Assembly: GCF_003148685.1 (NCBI RefSeq)
Contig: NZ_QGGR01000003.1
Coordinates: 372,001-436,000, forward strand
DNA from: Actinoplanes xinjiangensis
GTDB lineage: Bacteria > Actinomycetota > Actinomycetes > Mycobacteriales > Micromonosporaceae
DNA: 64,000 nt
Reading direction: 5' to 3'
Shown: positions 26,115 to 35,595 of the stretch, piece by piece
Position numbering within the stretch: the stretch's first letter is position 1
Layout: every line of letters begins with the position of its first letter
Position numbers and translations under genes: made by a program
The notes under the pieces: model-generated
The model's database searches: none
Seen by the model: the letters and a program-made list of their open reading frames with translations, nothing else
Told to the model about the DNA's origin: nothing

Positions 26115-26393
26115 GGGGTCCCTCCCACGGGTGAATCAACCTGACGGGGACCCGCCCGCCTGGCAGGATCGTGGCCATTGAGCAGGGCCGACGACCCCGA
26201 CGACGGGTCCGGAATCCCCCGAAGCCCCGAGTGGGCTGGTGACAGCGGGACGACACCGGACCGGCCGGTGAGTCAGTGGTCCTCCCCGAACGGCCCGGGG
26301 GCGGGCTGCGCTCCAGGTCGAAGCTGATCTACGATGCGGTCCGGATGCCCATCGGCTCTTGCATGTCCGATTCCTCTTCGCCAGGATGGCGCA
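26115..26393. promoter_or_regulatory. Gap upstream of the first coiled-coil gene
   Basis: 279 bases without a convincing gene. It must hold the promoter of the gene at 26394. AGGA at 26383-26386 serves as its ribosome binding site. I cannot place promoter boxes. Confidence 0.4.
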
Positions 26394-27713
26394 ATGCCCC
26401 AGCAGCAGGATCAGAACCTGGCCTTCTTCGAAACCGCCAACTCGCAGCACGATTTCACGGTCGTCCTGCGGGGTTACGACCGCCACCAGGTCGACGGACA
26501 CATCGGCCGGCTGCTCGCCGCGCTGAACCAGTCGGAGGCGGCCCGCGGCGAGGCCGAGCAGCGGATGAACGACGCGCAGCGTCGCCTGCGCCAGGCCGAG
26601 CAGCGTCTGAACGCGCTCGAGCAGAAACTGGCCGACAGCAACAAGCTGCTGGAGGAGAACAACAGGCCGACGCTCTCCGGGCTGGGCACCCGGGTGGAGC
26701 AGATCCTGCGTCTCGCCGAGGAACAGGCCAACGATCACCGTAACGAGGCGAAGCGGGAGTCCGAGGGCATTCTCTCCGCGGCCCGTCTCGAGGCCCGCGA
26801 GATCACCGACAAGGCGCGTGCCGAGGCCGCCGCCATGAAGGCGACCGCCGAGCGTGAGGCCGGCCAGGTCCGCACGCACGCCGAGCGGGAGGCCGCCGAG
26901 GCCCGGGTGCAGGCCCGGCGCGAGGCCGACACGCTGCGTTCGGACGCCGACCGCGAGACCAAGCAGCTGCGCACGGTCACCGCGCACGAGGTCGCCGAGC
27001 TGAAGTCGACCGTGGAGCGTGAGGTCGCGTCGCTGCGGGCCACCGCCGAGCGGGAGATCACCCAGGCCCGCGCGAAGGCCGGCCGGGAGGCCGAGGAGAA
27101 GCGCGCCGAGGCCACCAAGCTGCTCAGTGACGCCCGCGACAAGCGCGAGAAGGACCTCCAGGCCCTCGCCCTGGAGATCGCCGAGCGCCGCGAGAAGGCC
27201 GAGACCGAGGAGTCGCAGCGGCACGCCGCACAGGTCGCCGCCACCCAGAAGATGGTGGCTGAGGCCGAGGAGCGGGCCCGCGCCGCCGAGGACCGGTCGA
27301 AGGAGATCGAGCAGCGCGCCGAGAGCCGCCGCGTCGAGTCCGAGCGTCACTCGTCCGAGACCGTGGAGAAAGCGCGGGCGCTGGCCGAGAAGACCGTCAG
27401 CGAAGCCCGCCAGGAGGCCAACCGCCTGCTCGGTGACGCCCGCCAGGAGGCCGAGCTGACCACCCAGGCGGCCCGCCGCGAGGTGGAGGACCTGACCCGT
27501 CAGAAGGACGCCGTCACCAACCAGCTGGGCCAGATGCTGTCCGGCCTGTCCGGCCTGGTGCCGGGTGTCGGGGGCGCCTCCGCCGCGCCGGCCGCCGCCG
27601 CTGCGGTGGCCGCTGCCGCCAAGCCCGCCGAGGCGCCCGTGCAGCGCGCTTCCGAGCAGGCCGCGACGGAGGACACCGAGGGCGAGCCGGTGGCCGCCAA
27701 GACGAATTCCTGA
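26394..27713 (+). CDS. DivIVA/Scy-FilP-like coiled-coil protein A
   Basis: 439 residues from the ATG at 26394. Residues 10-50 hold a DivIVA-like head (NSQHDFTVVLRGYDRHQVDGHIGRLLAALN). Residues 45 to about 385 are an almost unbroken Glu/Arg/Ala-rich coiled coil (EAEQRMNDAQRRLRQAEQRL and similar). The Ala-rich tail ends in an acidic segment. Such proteins form filaments or scaffolds at growing poles in actinobacteria; streptomycete Scy and FilP, which as I recall also lie next to the epimerase gene, are the closest parallels. Database names such as cellulose-binding protein are misleading. It is followed by a strong terminator and a paralogue. Confidence 0.82.
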   Translation: MPQQQDQNLAFFETANSQHDFTVVLRGYDRHQVDGHIGRLLAALNQSEAARGEAEQRMNDAQRRLRQAEQRLNALEQKLADSNKLLEENNRPTLSGLGTRVEQILRLAEEQANDHRNEAKRESEGILSAARLEAREITDKARAEAAAMKATAEREAGQVRTHAEREAAEARVQARREADTLRSDADRETKQLRTVTAHEVAELKSTVEREVASLRATAEREITQARAKAGREAEEKRAEATKLLSDARDKREKDLQALALEIAERREKAETEESQRHAAQVAATQKMVAEAEERARAAEDRSKEIEQRAESRRVESERHSSETVEKARALAEKTVSEARQEANRLLGDARQEAELTTQAARREVEDLTRQKDAVTNQLGQMLSGLSGLVPGVGGASAAPAAAAAVAAAAKPAEAPVQRASEQAATEDTEGEPVAAKTNS

Positions 27714-27797
27714 CCCGAGACCATCGTCTCTCTCCGGTTGCGGAGCCGCCGCGAGTGCGCGACGGTTGACAACGGCCGGGGGCATTCGACGACGAAA

Positions 27798-27832
27798 TCA
27801 GGCCGTACCGGAGTTTCTCCGGTACGGCCTGA
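27798..27832 (+). terminator. Strong hairpin between the two coiled-coil genes
   Basis: TCAGGCCGTACCGGA pairs perfectly with TCCGGTACGGCCTGA; an extra G-C pair leaves a three-base TTT loop. It lies 85 bases past the first gene's stop and is followed by CTCGTTTC, so the paralogues are separate transcription units. Confidence 0.85.
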
Positions 27833-27957
27833 CTCGTTTCGCGCTTGCCTGGGTTTATCGAGCCGAGGTTAGACAGATCACAACTACCCGGATCGTCTCC
27901 TCCAAACCGGTGTGTATCGACACGCCACGGGACGATGCGTATGTGAGGATGGAAAGC

Positions 27958-29349
27958 ATGTCGCATGGCGGTGAAATTCTCGGTCTCGGCGGAGATTCGG
28001 CCACCGAACCCAGCTTCGAGACCGCCCTGCGGGGTTATGAGCGCAAGCAGGTCGAGCGGTATGTGACCCGGGCGGAGAACGAGATCGCCGCCCTCCTCGC
28101 CGACCGCGAGCAGGCCTACTCGCAGATGCAGGCGATGACGGCGCAGATCAAGGGTCTCCAGGCGGAGCTGGCACAGGCACGGCGTGACTCCGGGATGAGC
28201 GGTGAGGTGTCGTTCCGGCACCTGGGCCCGCGGGTCGAGCAGATTCTGGCGCTGGCCGAGGAGCAGGCCGAGGCGATCAAGGCCTCCGCCACCGACGACA
28301 TCGCCTCCCGTCTGGCCGAGGCGGAGCGGATCCGGGCCGAGGCCGAGGCGCACGCCCACAACGGCATCCGCGACTTCGAGATCGCCCTGGCCGCGCGCCG
28401 TGCCGAGGAGGAGAAGGTCGACGCCGCGAAACGGGCGGCCTCCGACAAGGCACTCGTCGCCGCCCGCCAGGCCGGCGAGCAGATGCGCAAGGAGGCGGAG
28501 GCGGTCCTGGCCCGGTCCCGCAACGAGGGCAAGCACCTCGTCGACCAGGCCACCCAGGACGCGGCCCGGGCGCGGGCCGAAGTGGACGGATACGTGCAGT
28601 CCACCCGCATGCAGGCCGAGCAGGAGATCAAGGCGCTGCGGGAGAAGACCAGCCAGGAGATCGCCGCGAAGCGGGCCGAGGCCGAGCGCGAGCTCGCCGA
28701 CCTGAAGGCGTCCGTCGAGCACGAGCTGGCGCTGCGCCGGCACTCGGTGATCGAGGAGCTGGGCCAGATGCGGTCCGGTGTCGAGAAGCAGTGCGCCGAT
28801 CTGCGCAGCGAGGCCGACAAGTATGCCGAGGAGGTCCTCCGGCGTTCGGACGATCAGGCGACGGCCGTACGCAAGGAGATCGCCGCCCAGCAGGAGAAGA
28901 TCGCCCAGGCCGGCCGGGAGCTGGAGGTCGCCACCGCCGAGGTGGCGCAGGCCGAGCAGCGTCGCACCGCGGCGCAGGAGCAGGCCCGGGCCGCCGAGAA
29001 GGAGGCCGAGCGGGTCGGCCAGCGTCTCGCCGAGACGTCTCAGCAGCTGGAGTCGGAGCTGAAGCGGGTGGCCGAGGCCCAGCGCGCCGGTGAGGCCGCC
29101 GAGCGGCACGCCGCCGAGGTTCGCCGCCAGGTGCAGAGGGAGGCCAAGCGGGTGGCCGAGCTGGCCGCGGCCGCGGTGCTCGCGGCCGCCGCCGACCCGG
29201 GGGAGCAGGAGCCGCCGGCCGAGAGCCCGGTGGAGCCGGTGCCGGTCGCGGTCCAGCCCCAGCCCACGGACAAGCAGCCGGCCAAGGTCACCGCCTCGGC
29301 GAAGGTGACGGTTCCGCAGGCGACCCGGGTGCCCGCCGACGCGGAGTGA
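27958..29349 (+). CDS. DivIVA/Scy-FilP-like coiled-coil protein B
   Basis: 463 residues from the ATG at 27958, with GAGGA nine bases upstream; an in-frame ATG at 27949 touches the GAGGA and is less likely. Like its neighbour it has a short head (FETALRGYERKQVERYVTRAENEIAALLADREQ), then the shared LGPRVEQILALAEEQAEAIK, which lines up with LGTRVEQILRLAEEQANDHR of protein A. About 300 residues of coiled coil and a Pro/Val-rich tail follow. It is cytoplasmic and probably filament-forming. The two genes are clear paralogues. Whether they co-assemble at hyphal tips, as Scy and FilP do with DivIVA, is inference. Confidence 0.82.
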   Translation: MSHGGEILGLGGDSATEPSFETALRGYERKQVERYVTRAENEIAALLADREQAYSQMQAMTAQIKGLQAELAQARRDSGMSGEVSFRHLGPRVEQILALAEEQAEAIKASATDDIASRLAEAERIRAEAEAHAHNGIRDFEIALAARRAEEEKVDAAKRAASDKALVAARQAGEQMRKEAEAVLARSRNEGKHLVDQATQDAARARAEVDGYVQSTRMQAEQEIKALREKTSQEIAAKRAEAERELADLKASVEHELALRRHSVIEELGQMRSGVEKQCADLRSEADKYAEEVLRRSDDQATAVRKEIAAQQEKIAQAGRELEVATAEVAQAEQRRTAAQEQARAAEKEAERVGQRLAETSQQLESELKRVAEAQRAGEAAERHAAEVRRQVQREAKRVAELAAAAVLAAAADPGEQEPPAESPVEPVPVAVQPQPTDKQPAKVTASAKVTVPQATRVPADAE

Positions 29350-29429
29350 CATCCGGTACATCCCCGGTGGCGGGCCGGGCTCGGCGACGATAGCCTCCGA
29401 TCGCCGGTTGCGGTGATCGAGGAGGTCAG

Positions 29430-30560
29430 ATGTCTGCCGAGCCGCCCGCTGACGGTGCACCACCAGCCGCCGAGAGACCCCCGGCCGGGGAGAACGAGCC
29501 GGCCGACGAGAAGCCGTTCGGCGAGCCCGGGGCGCCACTGAACCGGCGCAACCCGTTCCTGTTCGGCTTCCTCTTCGGGCTCGGCGTCATCGTGGCGTAC
29601 GCGCTGTTCCTCGGCGTGCGCAACGCGGCCTCGATGCTGATCCTCGTCTTCATCGCGCTGTTCCTGGCGATCGGTCTCAACCCCGCGGTGGCCCGGCTGC
29701 GCCGCTGGGGGCTGCGCCGGGGCGCGGCGGTGGCGATCGTGGCACTCGGCGTGGTCGGGCTGATGGCCGGCGGCATCGTGGCGCTGATACCCCCACTGGT
29801 CACCCAGACCACCGAGCTGATCAACAACGCACCGGACGTGGTGGAGAGCCTGCGCCGCAGCGAGACGATCAACGAGCTGGTGCAGCGCTACGACATCGCG
29901 AACCGGGTGCAGGGCGCGGTGAACGCCGGGACGATCACGAACGCCCTGGGCGGGGTGGTCGGCGGCGCCCGGCTGCTCTTCGGCACGATCTTCAACATCC
30001 TGACCGTGCTGGTCCTGACGATCTACTTCATGGCCTCGTTCGACCGGATCAAGGCTACCGGGTACCGCCTGGTCCCGGCCTCCCGGCGCGAGCGGGTCTC
30101 GCTGCTCACCGACGAGATCCTGACCAAGGTCGGGGCGTACATGGTGGGCGCGCTCGCGATCGCGGTGCTGGCCGGGGCGAGCACCTTCGCGCTGGCTCTG
30201 GTGCTCGGCCTGGCGTACCCCTTCGCCCTGGCCGTGGTGGTCGCGGTCTGTGACCTGATCCCGCAGATCGGGGCCACCCTCGGCGCGGTGGTCGTCAGCC
30301 TGGTCGGGCTGGCCTCGTCACTGACCGACGGGATCGCCTGCCTGGTCTTCTTCCTGATCTACCAGCAGCTCGAGAACTATCTGATCTACCCGCGGGTGAT
30401 GCGCCGCTCGGTCCGGGTCAGTGACGTGGCGGCGCTGGTGGCGGCCCTGCTCGGGGTCGGCCTGTTCGGGGTGATCGGCGCGCTGATCGCGATCCCGATG
30501 GTGGCCGCCATCCAGCTGATCATGCGGGAGGTCCTGCTGCCCAGCCTGGAGGAGCGTTAG
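29430..30560 (+). CDS. AI-2E family transporter-like membrane protein
   Basis: 376 residues. After a Pro/Glu-rich cytoplasmic N-terminus (1-35), there are paired membrane helices at about 42-100, a soluble stretch with LIPPLVTQTTELINNAPDVVESLRR, and then helices to the end, including IPQIGATLGAVVVSLVGL and IYQQLENYLIYPRVMRRSVRVSD. These are hallmarks of the UPF0118/AI-2E family, whose members export AI-2 or act as sodium/proton antiporters. The true substrate here is unknown. It converges on the hydrolase gene with a four-base overlap of coding ends. Confidence 0.9.
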   Translation: MSAEPPADGAPPAAERPPAGENEPADEKPFGEPGAPLNRRNPFLFGFLFGLGVIVAYALFLGVRNAASMLILVFIALFLAIGLNPAVARLRRWGLRRGAAVAIVALGVVGLMAGGIVALIPPLVTQTTELINNAPDVVESLRRSETINELVQRYDIANRVQGAVNAGTITNALGGVVGGARLLFGTIFNILTVLVLTIYFMASFDRIKATGYRLVPASRRERVSLLTDEILTKVGAYMVGALAIAVLAGASTFALALVLGLAYPFALAVVVAVCDLIPQIGATLGAVVVSLVGLASSLTDGIACLVFFLIYQQLENYLIYPRVMRRSVRVSDVAALVAALLGVGLFGVIGALIAIPMVAAIQLIMREVLLPSLEER

Positions 30561-31351
30561 CCCTTGTCGAAGGCGGCGACCGTGCGGTCGGCGTAGGCGG
30601 CGGCGTCGCCGGTCTCCATCGGGCCGTCCCAGGTGACCGGCAGCGGGGTCGCCACATCCGGGGCGACCCGGCGGACGATCTCGTTCAGGACCTTCTCGGC
30701 GTCGCCCACCCACAGGTGCTTGGCGCCGGGCATCGGGACGACCTCCGCCTGCGGGATCGCCGCGAACCGCTCAGCGGCCTCGGCCGGCCGCAGATAGTCG
30801 TCGAACTCGGGGATCAGCGCGGTGACCGGCTTGCCGTCCTCGGCCCAGGCGGCCAGATGCGACGGCTGGGAGAACCGCAGCGGCGGGGAGAGCAGGATCG
30901 CACCCGTGACGGCCGGGTCCAGGCCGTACATCAGGGTCAGGTCGGTGCCGAACGACCAGCCCACCAGCCAGATGTCCGGCAGGTCGGCGAACTCCGCGTA
31001 CTCGATGGCGGCGGCCACGTCGAAACGCTCGTCGACCGCCTTCGCGAACGAGCCGCCGCTGGTGCCGCGGACGCTGCTGGTGCCGCGGGTGTTGAACCGC
31101 AGCACCGCGAGACCGGCCAGGGCGGGCAGCCGCCACGCGGCCTTGCGATAGACGTGACTGTCCATCATCCCGCCGTGCGTGGGCAGCGGATGCAGGCAGA
31201 CGAGGGTGGCCACCGGGTCACGGTCGAGCGGCCGGGCCAGCTCGCCGACGAGGGTGACGCCGTCCGCGGTGTGCAGCTCGATGTCCTCCCGGTGGGCCGG
31301 CAGGATCGAGTTCGCCCGGATCTGGTTGTTGCTCATGATGAGAGGTTTCAT
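30557..31351 (-). CDS. Alpha/beta hydrolase
   Basis: 264 residues. It has LVCLHPLPTHGGMMDSHVYRKAA (oxyanion-hole region), VLRFNTRGTSSVRGTSGG and the nucleophile elbow GWSFGTD (catalytic Ser), with a late His in GAKHLWVGD. This pattern matches small serine hydrolases annotated as alpha/beta or dienelactone-hydrolase-like. The substrate is unknown. No signal peptide. An internal ATG at residue 6 (MSNNQIRANS) may be the true start. Its 3' end overlaps the AI-2E gene by four bases. Confidence 0.85.
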   Translation of the reverse strand: MKPLIMSNNQIRANSILPAHREDIELHTADGVTLVGELARPLDRDPVATLVCLHPLPTHGGMMDSHVYRKAAWRLPALAGLAVLRFNTRGTSSVRGTSGGSFAKAVDERFDVAAAIEYAEFADLPDIWLVGWSFGTDLTLMYGLDPAVTGAILLSPPLRFSQPSHLAAWAEDGKPVTALIPEFDDYLRPAEAAERFAAIPQAEVVPMPGAKHLWVGDAEKVLNEIVRRVAPDVATPLPVTWDGPMETGDAAAYADRTVAAFDKG

Positions 31352-31388
31352 TCCTTTTCAGGGGCGGCGGGTGGGGCGGTCGGATGGC

Positions 31389-31715
31389 TTACCCATACCT
31401 GGGGGCGTTGCGCGAGCGCTCCACTCCCGGGGTGCGCCGGTCACGGCCACGCCAGCAACCGGTGTGCCAGTGCCGGCGGTCGGTCATGTCGCCCCAGCCG
31501 TCGGCCGGCCACGCCACCACGTGCGCCACGCCGGGCCGGATCTCCTGCATGCAGCCGGGGCAACGGTACGTCTTGACGGCCGCCGCACCGAAGATCGACC
31601 GCACCATCCACTCGCCGTCCCGCCACTGCTGGACACGCTGCTCGGTGATCCCGGGACGGTCCGGGTTGCGCTCGTCCTCGGACGGCCGGCGGGGGCGGTT
31701 ACGGCGGGGGCTCAC
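31389..31715 (-). CDS. Small conserved protein with a zinc-ribbon-like motif
   Basis: 108 residues from the GTG at 31715 (residue V of VSPRRNRPRRPSED). Upstream in-frame codons would run into the divergent ALDH promoter. It has a basic N-terminus, EWMVRSIFGAAAVKTYRCPGCMQEIRPGVAHVVAWPADG and DRRHWHTGCWRGRDRR. CPGC with the later HWHTGC could bind one zinc. Actinobacterial homologues are often labelled ATP/GTP-binding protein without a P-loop. Function unknown. Confidence 0.75.
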   Translation of the reverse strand: MSPRRNRPRRPSEDERNPDRPGITEQRVQQWRDGEWMVRSIFGAAAVKTYRCPGCMQEIRPGVAHVVAWPADGWGDMTDRRHWHTGCWRGRDRRTPGVERSRNAPRYG

Positions 31716-31768
31716 GAGGTCAAGCGTACGTAGTGACTCGCCGGTAACAATCACCCTAGACTCGCGTC

Positions 31769-33262
31769 ATGACGGCGACTCACGTTCCCGGCCTCCCCGT
31801 GATCGATGACGGCTGGCTGATCTCCACCAACCCGGCCACCGGCGAGGAGGCCGGCCGCGTGCCGGTCGCCGACGAGAAGGCGGTGATCGCGGCCGTCGAA
31901 CGTGCCAAGGAGGCCGCCGTGTGGTGGCAGGGGCTCGGCTTCGACGGCCGGAAGACCCGGCTGCTGCGATGGCGCACCCTGATCGTCCAGCGGATCGAGG
32001 AGCTGGCCGAGCTGGTCCACCGCGAGTCCGGCAAGCCCCTGGCCGACGGCACGATCGAGGCGGTCGCCGCGGTCGAGCACCTGGACTGGGCGGCCCGCCA
32101 CGCGAAGAAGGTCCTCGGCCCGCGCCGGGTCCGCACCCGCATCCTGGTCGCCGAGCACTCCGGCCACCTGGAGTACCAGCCGTACGGCGTGGTCGGCGTG
32201 ATCGGCCCGTGGAACTATCCGATCGTCACGCCGGTCGGCCCGATCAGCGGCGCCCTGGCCGCCGGCAACACGATCGTCTTCAAGCCGAGCGAGTACACCC
32301 CGGTGACCGGGCAGTGGCTGGCCGACACGTTCGCCGAGGTGGTTCCGGAGCACCCGGTGCTCCAGGCGGTGCACGGCCTCGGTGACGTCGGCGGTGCGCT
32401 GTGCCGGGCCGGAGTCAACAAGGTCGCGTTCACCGGCTCCACGGCCACCGCCAAGAAGGTGATGGCCGCCTGCGCGGAGAATCTGGTGCCGGTGGTGCTG
32501 GAGGCCGGCGGCAAGGACGCGCTGATCGTCGACGCGGACGCCGACGTGACGGCCGCCGCCGAGGCCGCCGTCTGGGGCGCCATGACCAACGCCGGGCAGA
32601 CCTGCATCGGCATCGAACGGGTCTACGCGGTCGAGGGGGTCTACGACCAGTTCGTCGAGGCCGTCGTGGCGAAGGCGGGCAAGCTGCGCACCGGCGAGGA
32701 GATCGGCCCGATCACCATGCCGAGACAGCTCGACATCATCCGCGACCACATCGAGGACGCGCTGGCCAAGGGCGGCCGGGCGGTGCTCGGCGGTGCCGGG
32801 GCGGTGCAGGCGCCGTTCGTCTCGCCGACCGTGCTGGTGGACGTGCCGGAGGACTCGTCGGAGATCCGCGAGGAGACCTTCGGGCCGACCCTGACGATCA
32901 CGAAGGTGCGCGACGCCGACGAGGCCGTGCGGAAGGCCAACGACACGCCGTACGGCCTGGGCGGCTCGGTCTTCGGAAAGAAGAACGCGATCCGGATCGC
33001 CCGCCGGCTGCGGTCCGGCATGGTCGCGGTCAACGGGACGCTCACCTTCGTCGGCATGGGCAACCTGCCGTTCGGCGGGGTCGGCGAGTCCGGTTTCGGC
33101 CGCATCCACGGCGAGGACGGCCTGCGCGAGTTCGCCCGGGCGAAGGCGATCACCGTACGCCGGGGCCCGTCGCTGCTGCCCGCGATGACGTTCGAGCGCA
33201 CGCCCGCCCAGGTCCAGCAGATCGTCAAGGCACTGCGCCTGCTGTACGGCCGCAAGCCCTAA
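31769..33262 (+). CDS. Aldehyde dehydrogenase family protein (succinate-semialdehyde type)
   Basis: 497 residues. The NAD(P)-binding motif is PWNYPIVTPVGPISGALAAGNTIVFKPSE and FTGSTATAKKV. The general base Glu is in VLEAGGKDALIV and the catalytic Cys in NAGQTCIGIERVYA. It is a soluble ALDH that oxidises an aldehyde to an acid. The GKD in place of the usual GK(S/N) and the hydrophobic C-terminal tail (LLPAMTFERTPAQVQQIVKALRLLYGRKP) resemble actinobacterial succinate-semialdehyde-dehydrogenase-like proteins. The substrate is uncertain. The next gene starts four bases after the stop. Confidence 0.9.
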   Translation: MTATHVPGLPVIDDGWLISTNPATGEEAGRVPVADEKAVIAAVERAKEAAVWWQGLGFDGRKTRLLRWRTLIVQRIEELAELVHRESGKPLADGTIEAVAAVEHLDWAARHAKKVLGPRRVRTRILVAEHSGHLEYQPYGVVGVIGPWNYPIVTPVGPISGALAAGNTIVFKPSEYTPVTGQWLADTFAEVVPEHPVLQAVHGLGDVGGALCRAGVNKVAFTGSTATAKKVMAACAENLVPVVLEAGGKDALIVDADADVTAAAEAAVWGAMTNAGQTCIGIERVYAVEGVYDQFVEAVVAKAGKLRTGEEIGPITMPRQLDIIRDHIEDALAKGGRAVLGGAGAVQAPFVSPTVLVDVPEDSSEIREETFGPTLTITKVRDADEAVRKANDTPYGLGGSVFGKKNAIRIARRLRSGMVAVNGTLTFVGMGNLPFGGVGESGFGRIHGEDGLREFARAKAITVRRGPSLLPAMTFERTPAQVQQIVKALRLLYGRKP

Positions 33263-33265
33263 TCT

Positions 33266-33919
33266 GTGTGGGTGGTGGAGCACCCAGCGGTCGAGGTCAA
33301 TGGTCTGCACGTTCGTTACGGCTCGACGCCGGTGCTGGTGGATGTGGGACTCACCGTCCCGGCCGGCGCCGGCGTCTGCGTGACCGGTGAGAACGGCATC
33401 GGCAAATCCACCCTGCTGCGGTGCGTGAGCAGCCTCCAGCAGGCCGACGAGGGCACCGTCCGGGTCTTCGGCGCGGTGCCCGGCGACAGCCCGGAGTTCT
33501 GGCGTGCGGTGGCCACCACGGTCGAGCCACCCACCTGGTACCCGGGCCTGACCGCCCGCGAACACGCCGAACTGGTGTGCCGGGCGCACGGCCAGGACCC
33601 GGACTCCTCCGGCATCGACGAGGCGCTGGAGCGGTTCGGGCTGGCCGGGCACGCCGACGCCATCCCGCCGTCGCTGTCGTCCGGCCAGAAACAGCGGCTC
33701 ACCCTCGCCCTGGTCCTGCTGCGGCCCAGTTCCCTGCTCATCCTGGACGAACCGGAACAGCGCCTCGACCCCGAAGGCCGGGCGCTGGTCGCCGGGATGC
33801 TCGCCGACTATTTGGCCACCGGCGGTTCGCTGCTGCTGGCCAGCCACGACGACAAGTTCGCGGTGGCCTCCGGCGCGGAGATGGTCTCGATGGAGCAGCT
33901 GACCGGGCCGGCCTCGTGA
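33266..33919 (+). CDS. ABC transporter ATP-binding protein
   Basis: 217 residues, a minimal ABC ATPase: Walker A TGENGIGKST, signature LSSGQKQRLTLALVLL, Walker B LLILDEPEQRLDP, H-loop ASHDD. The GTG at 33266 lies four bases after the ALDH stop, with no clear ribosome binding site, so translation is probably coupled. It overlaps the next, polytopic membrane gene by four bases (GTGA), which identifies its partner. The ENGIGKST variant and small size are typical of exporters made of one ATPase plus one large permease. Confidence 0.9.
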   Translation: MWVVEHPAVEVNGLHVRYGSTPVLVDVGLTVPAGAGVCVTGENGIGKSTLLRCVSSLQQADEGTVRVFGAVPGDSPEFWRAVATTVEPPTWYPGLTAREHAELVCRAHGQDPDSSGIDEALERFGLAGHADAIPPSLSSGQKQRLTLALVLLRPSSLLILDEPEQRLDPEGRALVAGMLADYLATGGSLLLASHDDKFAVASGAEMVSMEQLTGPAS

Positions 33920-35391
33920 CAGCCGTCGTCGCCCTGCGGCCGGTCCGCCGCTGGATCAGGAAGGCACAGGCCTCCCACCGGGACCGTGGCGACGCCCTGG
34001 CCACCGTCTACACCGCGGTGTTCTCGATCGCCGTGCTGTCGGTGATGGCACAGGACACCCTCCGGGCCGTCTTCAGCCCGCTCGTCCCCCACCTCAGCGG
34101 CGTCGGAGCCGTCGCCGCGGCCGCCTGCAGCGCCGGCCTGATCCACCTGGCCCTGCGCCGCCTCGGGCCGGTCACGGTCACCCGCCCGGCCGCGTACTTC
34201 CTGCTCACCGCCCCGGTCAGCCGACAGCGGCTGCTGGCTCCGTCGCTGGTCACCGCGGCCCTCGGTGCGGCCCTGGCCGGCGGCGCTGCGGCGTTCGGCA
34301 TCCTCGGCAACGCGGCGGCCACCGGATCGATCGTCCTGGTGGCCACGGGAGCGCTCGCCGGCGTACTCCTCGCGCTCCTCGCCTCGGCCGCCCAATCGCG
34401 GCCGCGACTCGCGTCACTCGTCGACACCGCCGCACGGATCGCGCTCGCCGTCGGCCTGGCCGGCCTGGTCGCCGAGGCGATCGGCTGGACGCCGCCCACC
34501 CTGGGCGGCGAAGCGCCGGCGCTCGTCCTGGTCACGGTCACCGGTGCCCTCGCGGTCGTCGCGTTCATCCTGGGGGTACGAGACCTCGCGCGCACCCCCA
34601 ACGACGCGATCCTGGAGTCCGCCAAGACCACCGGAACGCTCGCCGACTCGGTCTACGGGATCGAGCCCTCGTTCTTCGCCGAGATGCTGGAACGCCGCTA
34701 CTGGGCGTCCCGGCGACTGCGCTCGGCCCGGCTGCCCCACCGGCTGCCCCCGCTCACCGGCCAGGACCTGCTGCTGGCCCGGCGCCGCCCGGCCCGTCTG
34801 CTGTGGACGGCCGCGTCCACCGCCCTGCCGCTGCTGCTGATCTCCGCCCCTCGCTGGGTACTGGTGATCGCCCTTCTCACCGGCACGGTCATCGCGGCCC
34901 GCGGCACCACCGCCACGATCAAGACCGACGCCGGCAACCCGGTGCTGCTCCGGATGCTCGGGCTCACCTCACGCCAGGTGGTCCAGCAGCGCCTGTGGCT
35001 GCCGGCCGTCCTCGGTGCCGCCTGGGCCACGATGGCGCTGGGTCTGCTCCAGGTGGCCGGAGCGCTGCCGCCGGGCCAGTGGTGGGCGCTGGGGCCGGCG
35101 ATCGGGGCGATCGGCGGCGCTGCCGCGATCCGGGCGGCGCGGGCCGGGTTCGTCCGCAACGACCTGATCCCGATCGACACCCCGATGGGTTCGGTACCGA
35201 CCGGGCCGGTCGTCTACGCCTTCGCCGGCCTCGACCTGCTGCTCCTCACCCTGCCCACGGTGATCCGCCTGTTCCAGGACCTGCCGGCCACGTGGAGCGT
35301 GATCGCCGTCCAGACCGGCCTGGCGGCCCTCGGCGTCCGGGCCTACATCTCCTGGACCACCGACCCGGAACGCGTCGGCCTGTCCAAGTGA
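33916..35391 (+). CDS. ABC exporter membrane subunit (DUF6297-like)
   Basis: 491 residues from the GTG at 33916, which overlaps the ATPase stop; the longer upstream frame is a shadow of that gene. About 10-12 hydrophobic segments are visible, in two groups separated by a cytoplasmic stretch around residues 225-290 (RTPNDAILESAKTTGTLADSVYGIEPSFFAEMLERRYWASRRLRS). That stretch plausibly contacts the ATPase. The pattern fits the actinobacterial DUF6297 family beside ABC ATPases. Substrate unknown. Family assignment is from memory of characteristic phrases. Confidence 0.7.
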   Translation: MTAVVALRPVRRWIRKAQASHRDRGDALATVYTAVFSIAVLSVMAQDTLRAVFSPLVPHLSGVGAVAAAACSAGLIHLALRRLGPVTVTRPAAYFLLTAPVSRQRLLAPSLVTAALGAALAGGAAAFGILGNAAATGSIVLVATGALAGVLLALLASAAQSRPRLASLVDTAARIALAVGLAGLVAEAIGWTPPTLGGEAPALVLVTVTGALAVVAFILGVRDLARTPNDAILESAKTTGTLADSVYGIEPSFFAEMLERRYWASRRLRSARLPHRLPPLTGQDLLLARRRPARLLWTAASTALPLLLISAPRWVLVIALLTGTVIAARGTTATIKTDAGNPVLLRMLGLTSRQVVQQRLWLPAVLGAAWATMALGLLQVAGALPPGQWWALGPAIGAIGGAAAIRAARAGFVRNDLIPIDTPMGSVPTGPVVYAFAGLDLLLLTLPTVIRLFQDLPATWSVIAVQTGLAALGVRAYISWTTDPERVGLSK

Positions 35392-35595
35392 GGCCCCCTT
35401 CCGCCGGCCGGCCCCGCCCCGGCCACGTCCCAGGCTTCCGCAGCGCACCCCGCACAGCCTCCCGCCGCGGTCCTCGGCGGCCGATCCGGGCGAGATCCGG
35501 TCGCGCGCCGGCGGTGCGATCCACTGAAGCTGGACACCTTCGTCGACCAGCTTCTGACGGCGCGGTGCCGGCCCCAGCACAGCTCGACTGCTCCT

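Noticed and set aside
33421..33915. N-terminal extension of the ABC membrane subunit
   Set aside because: It overlaps the ATPase gene in another frame; the GTG at 33916 overlapping the ATPase stop is a standard coupled start.
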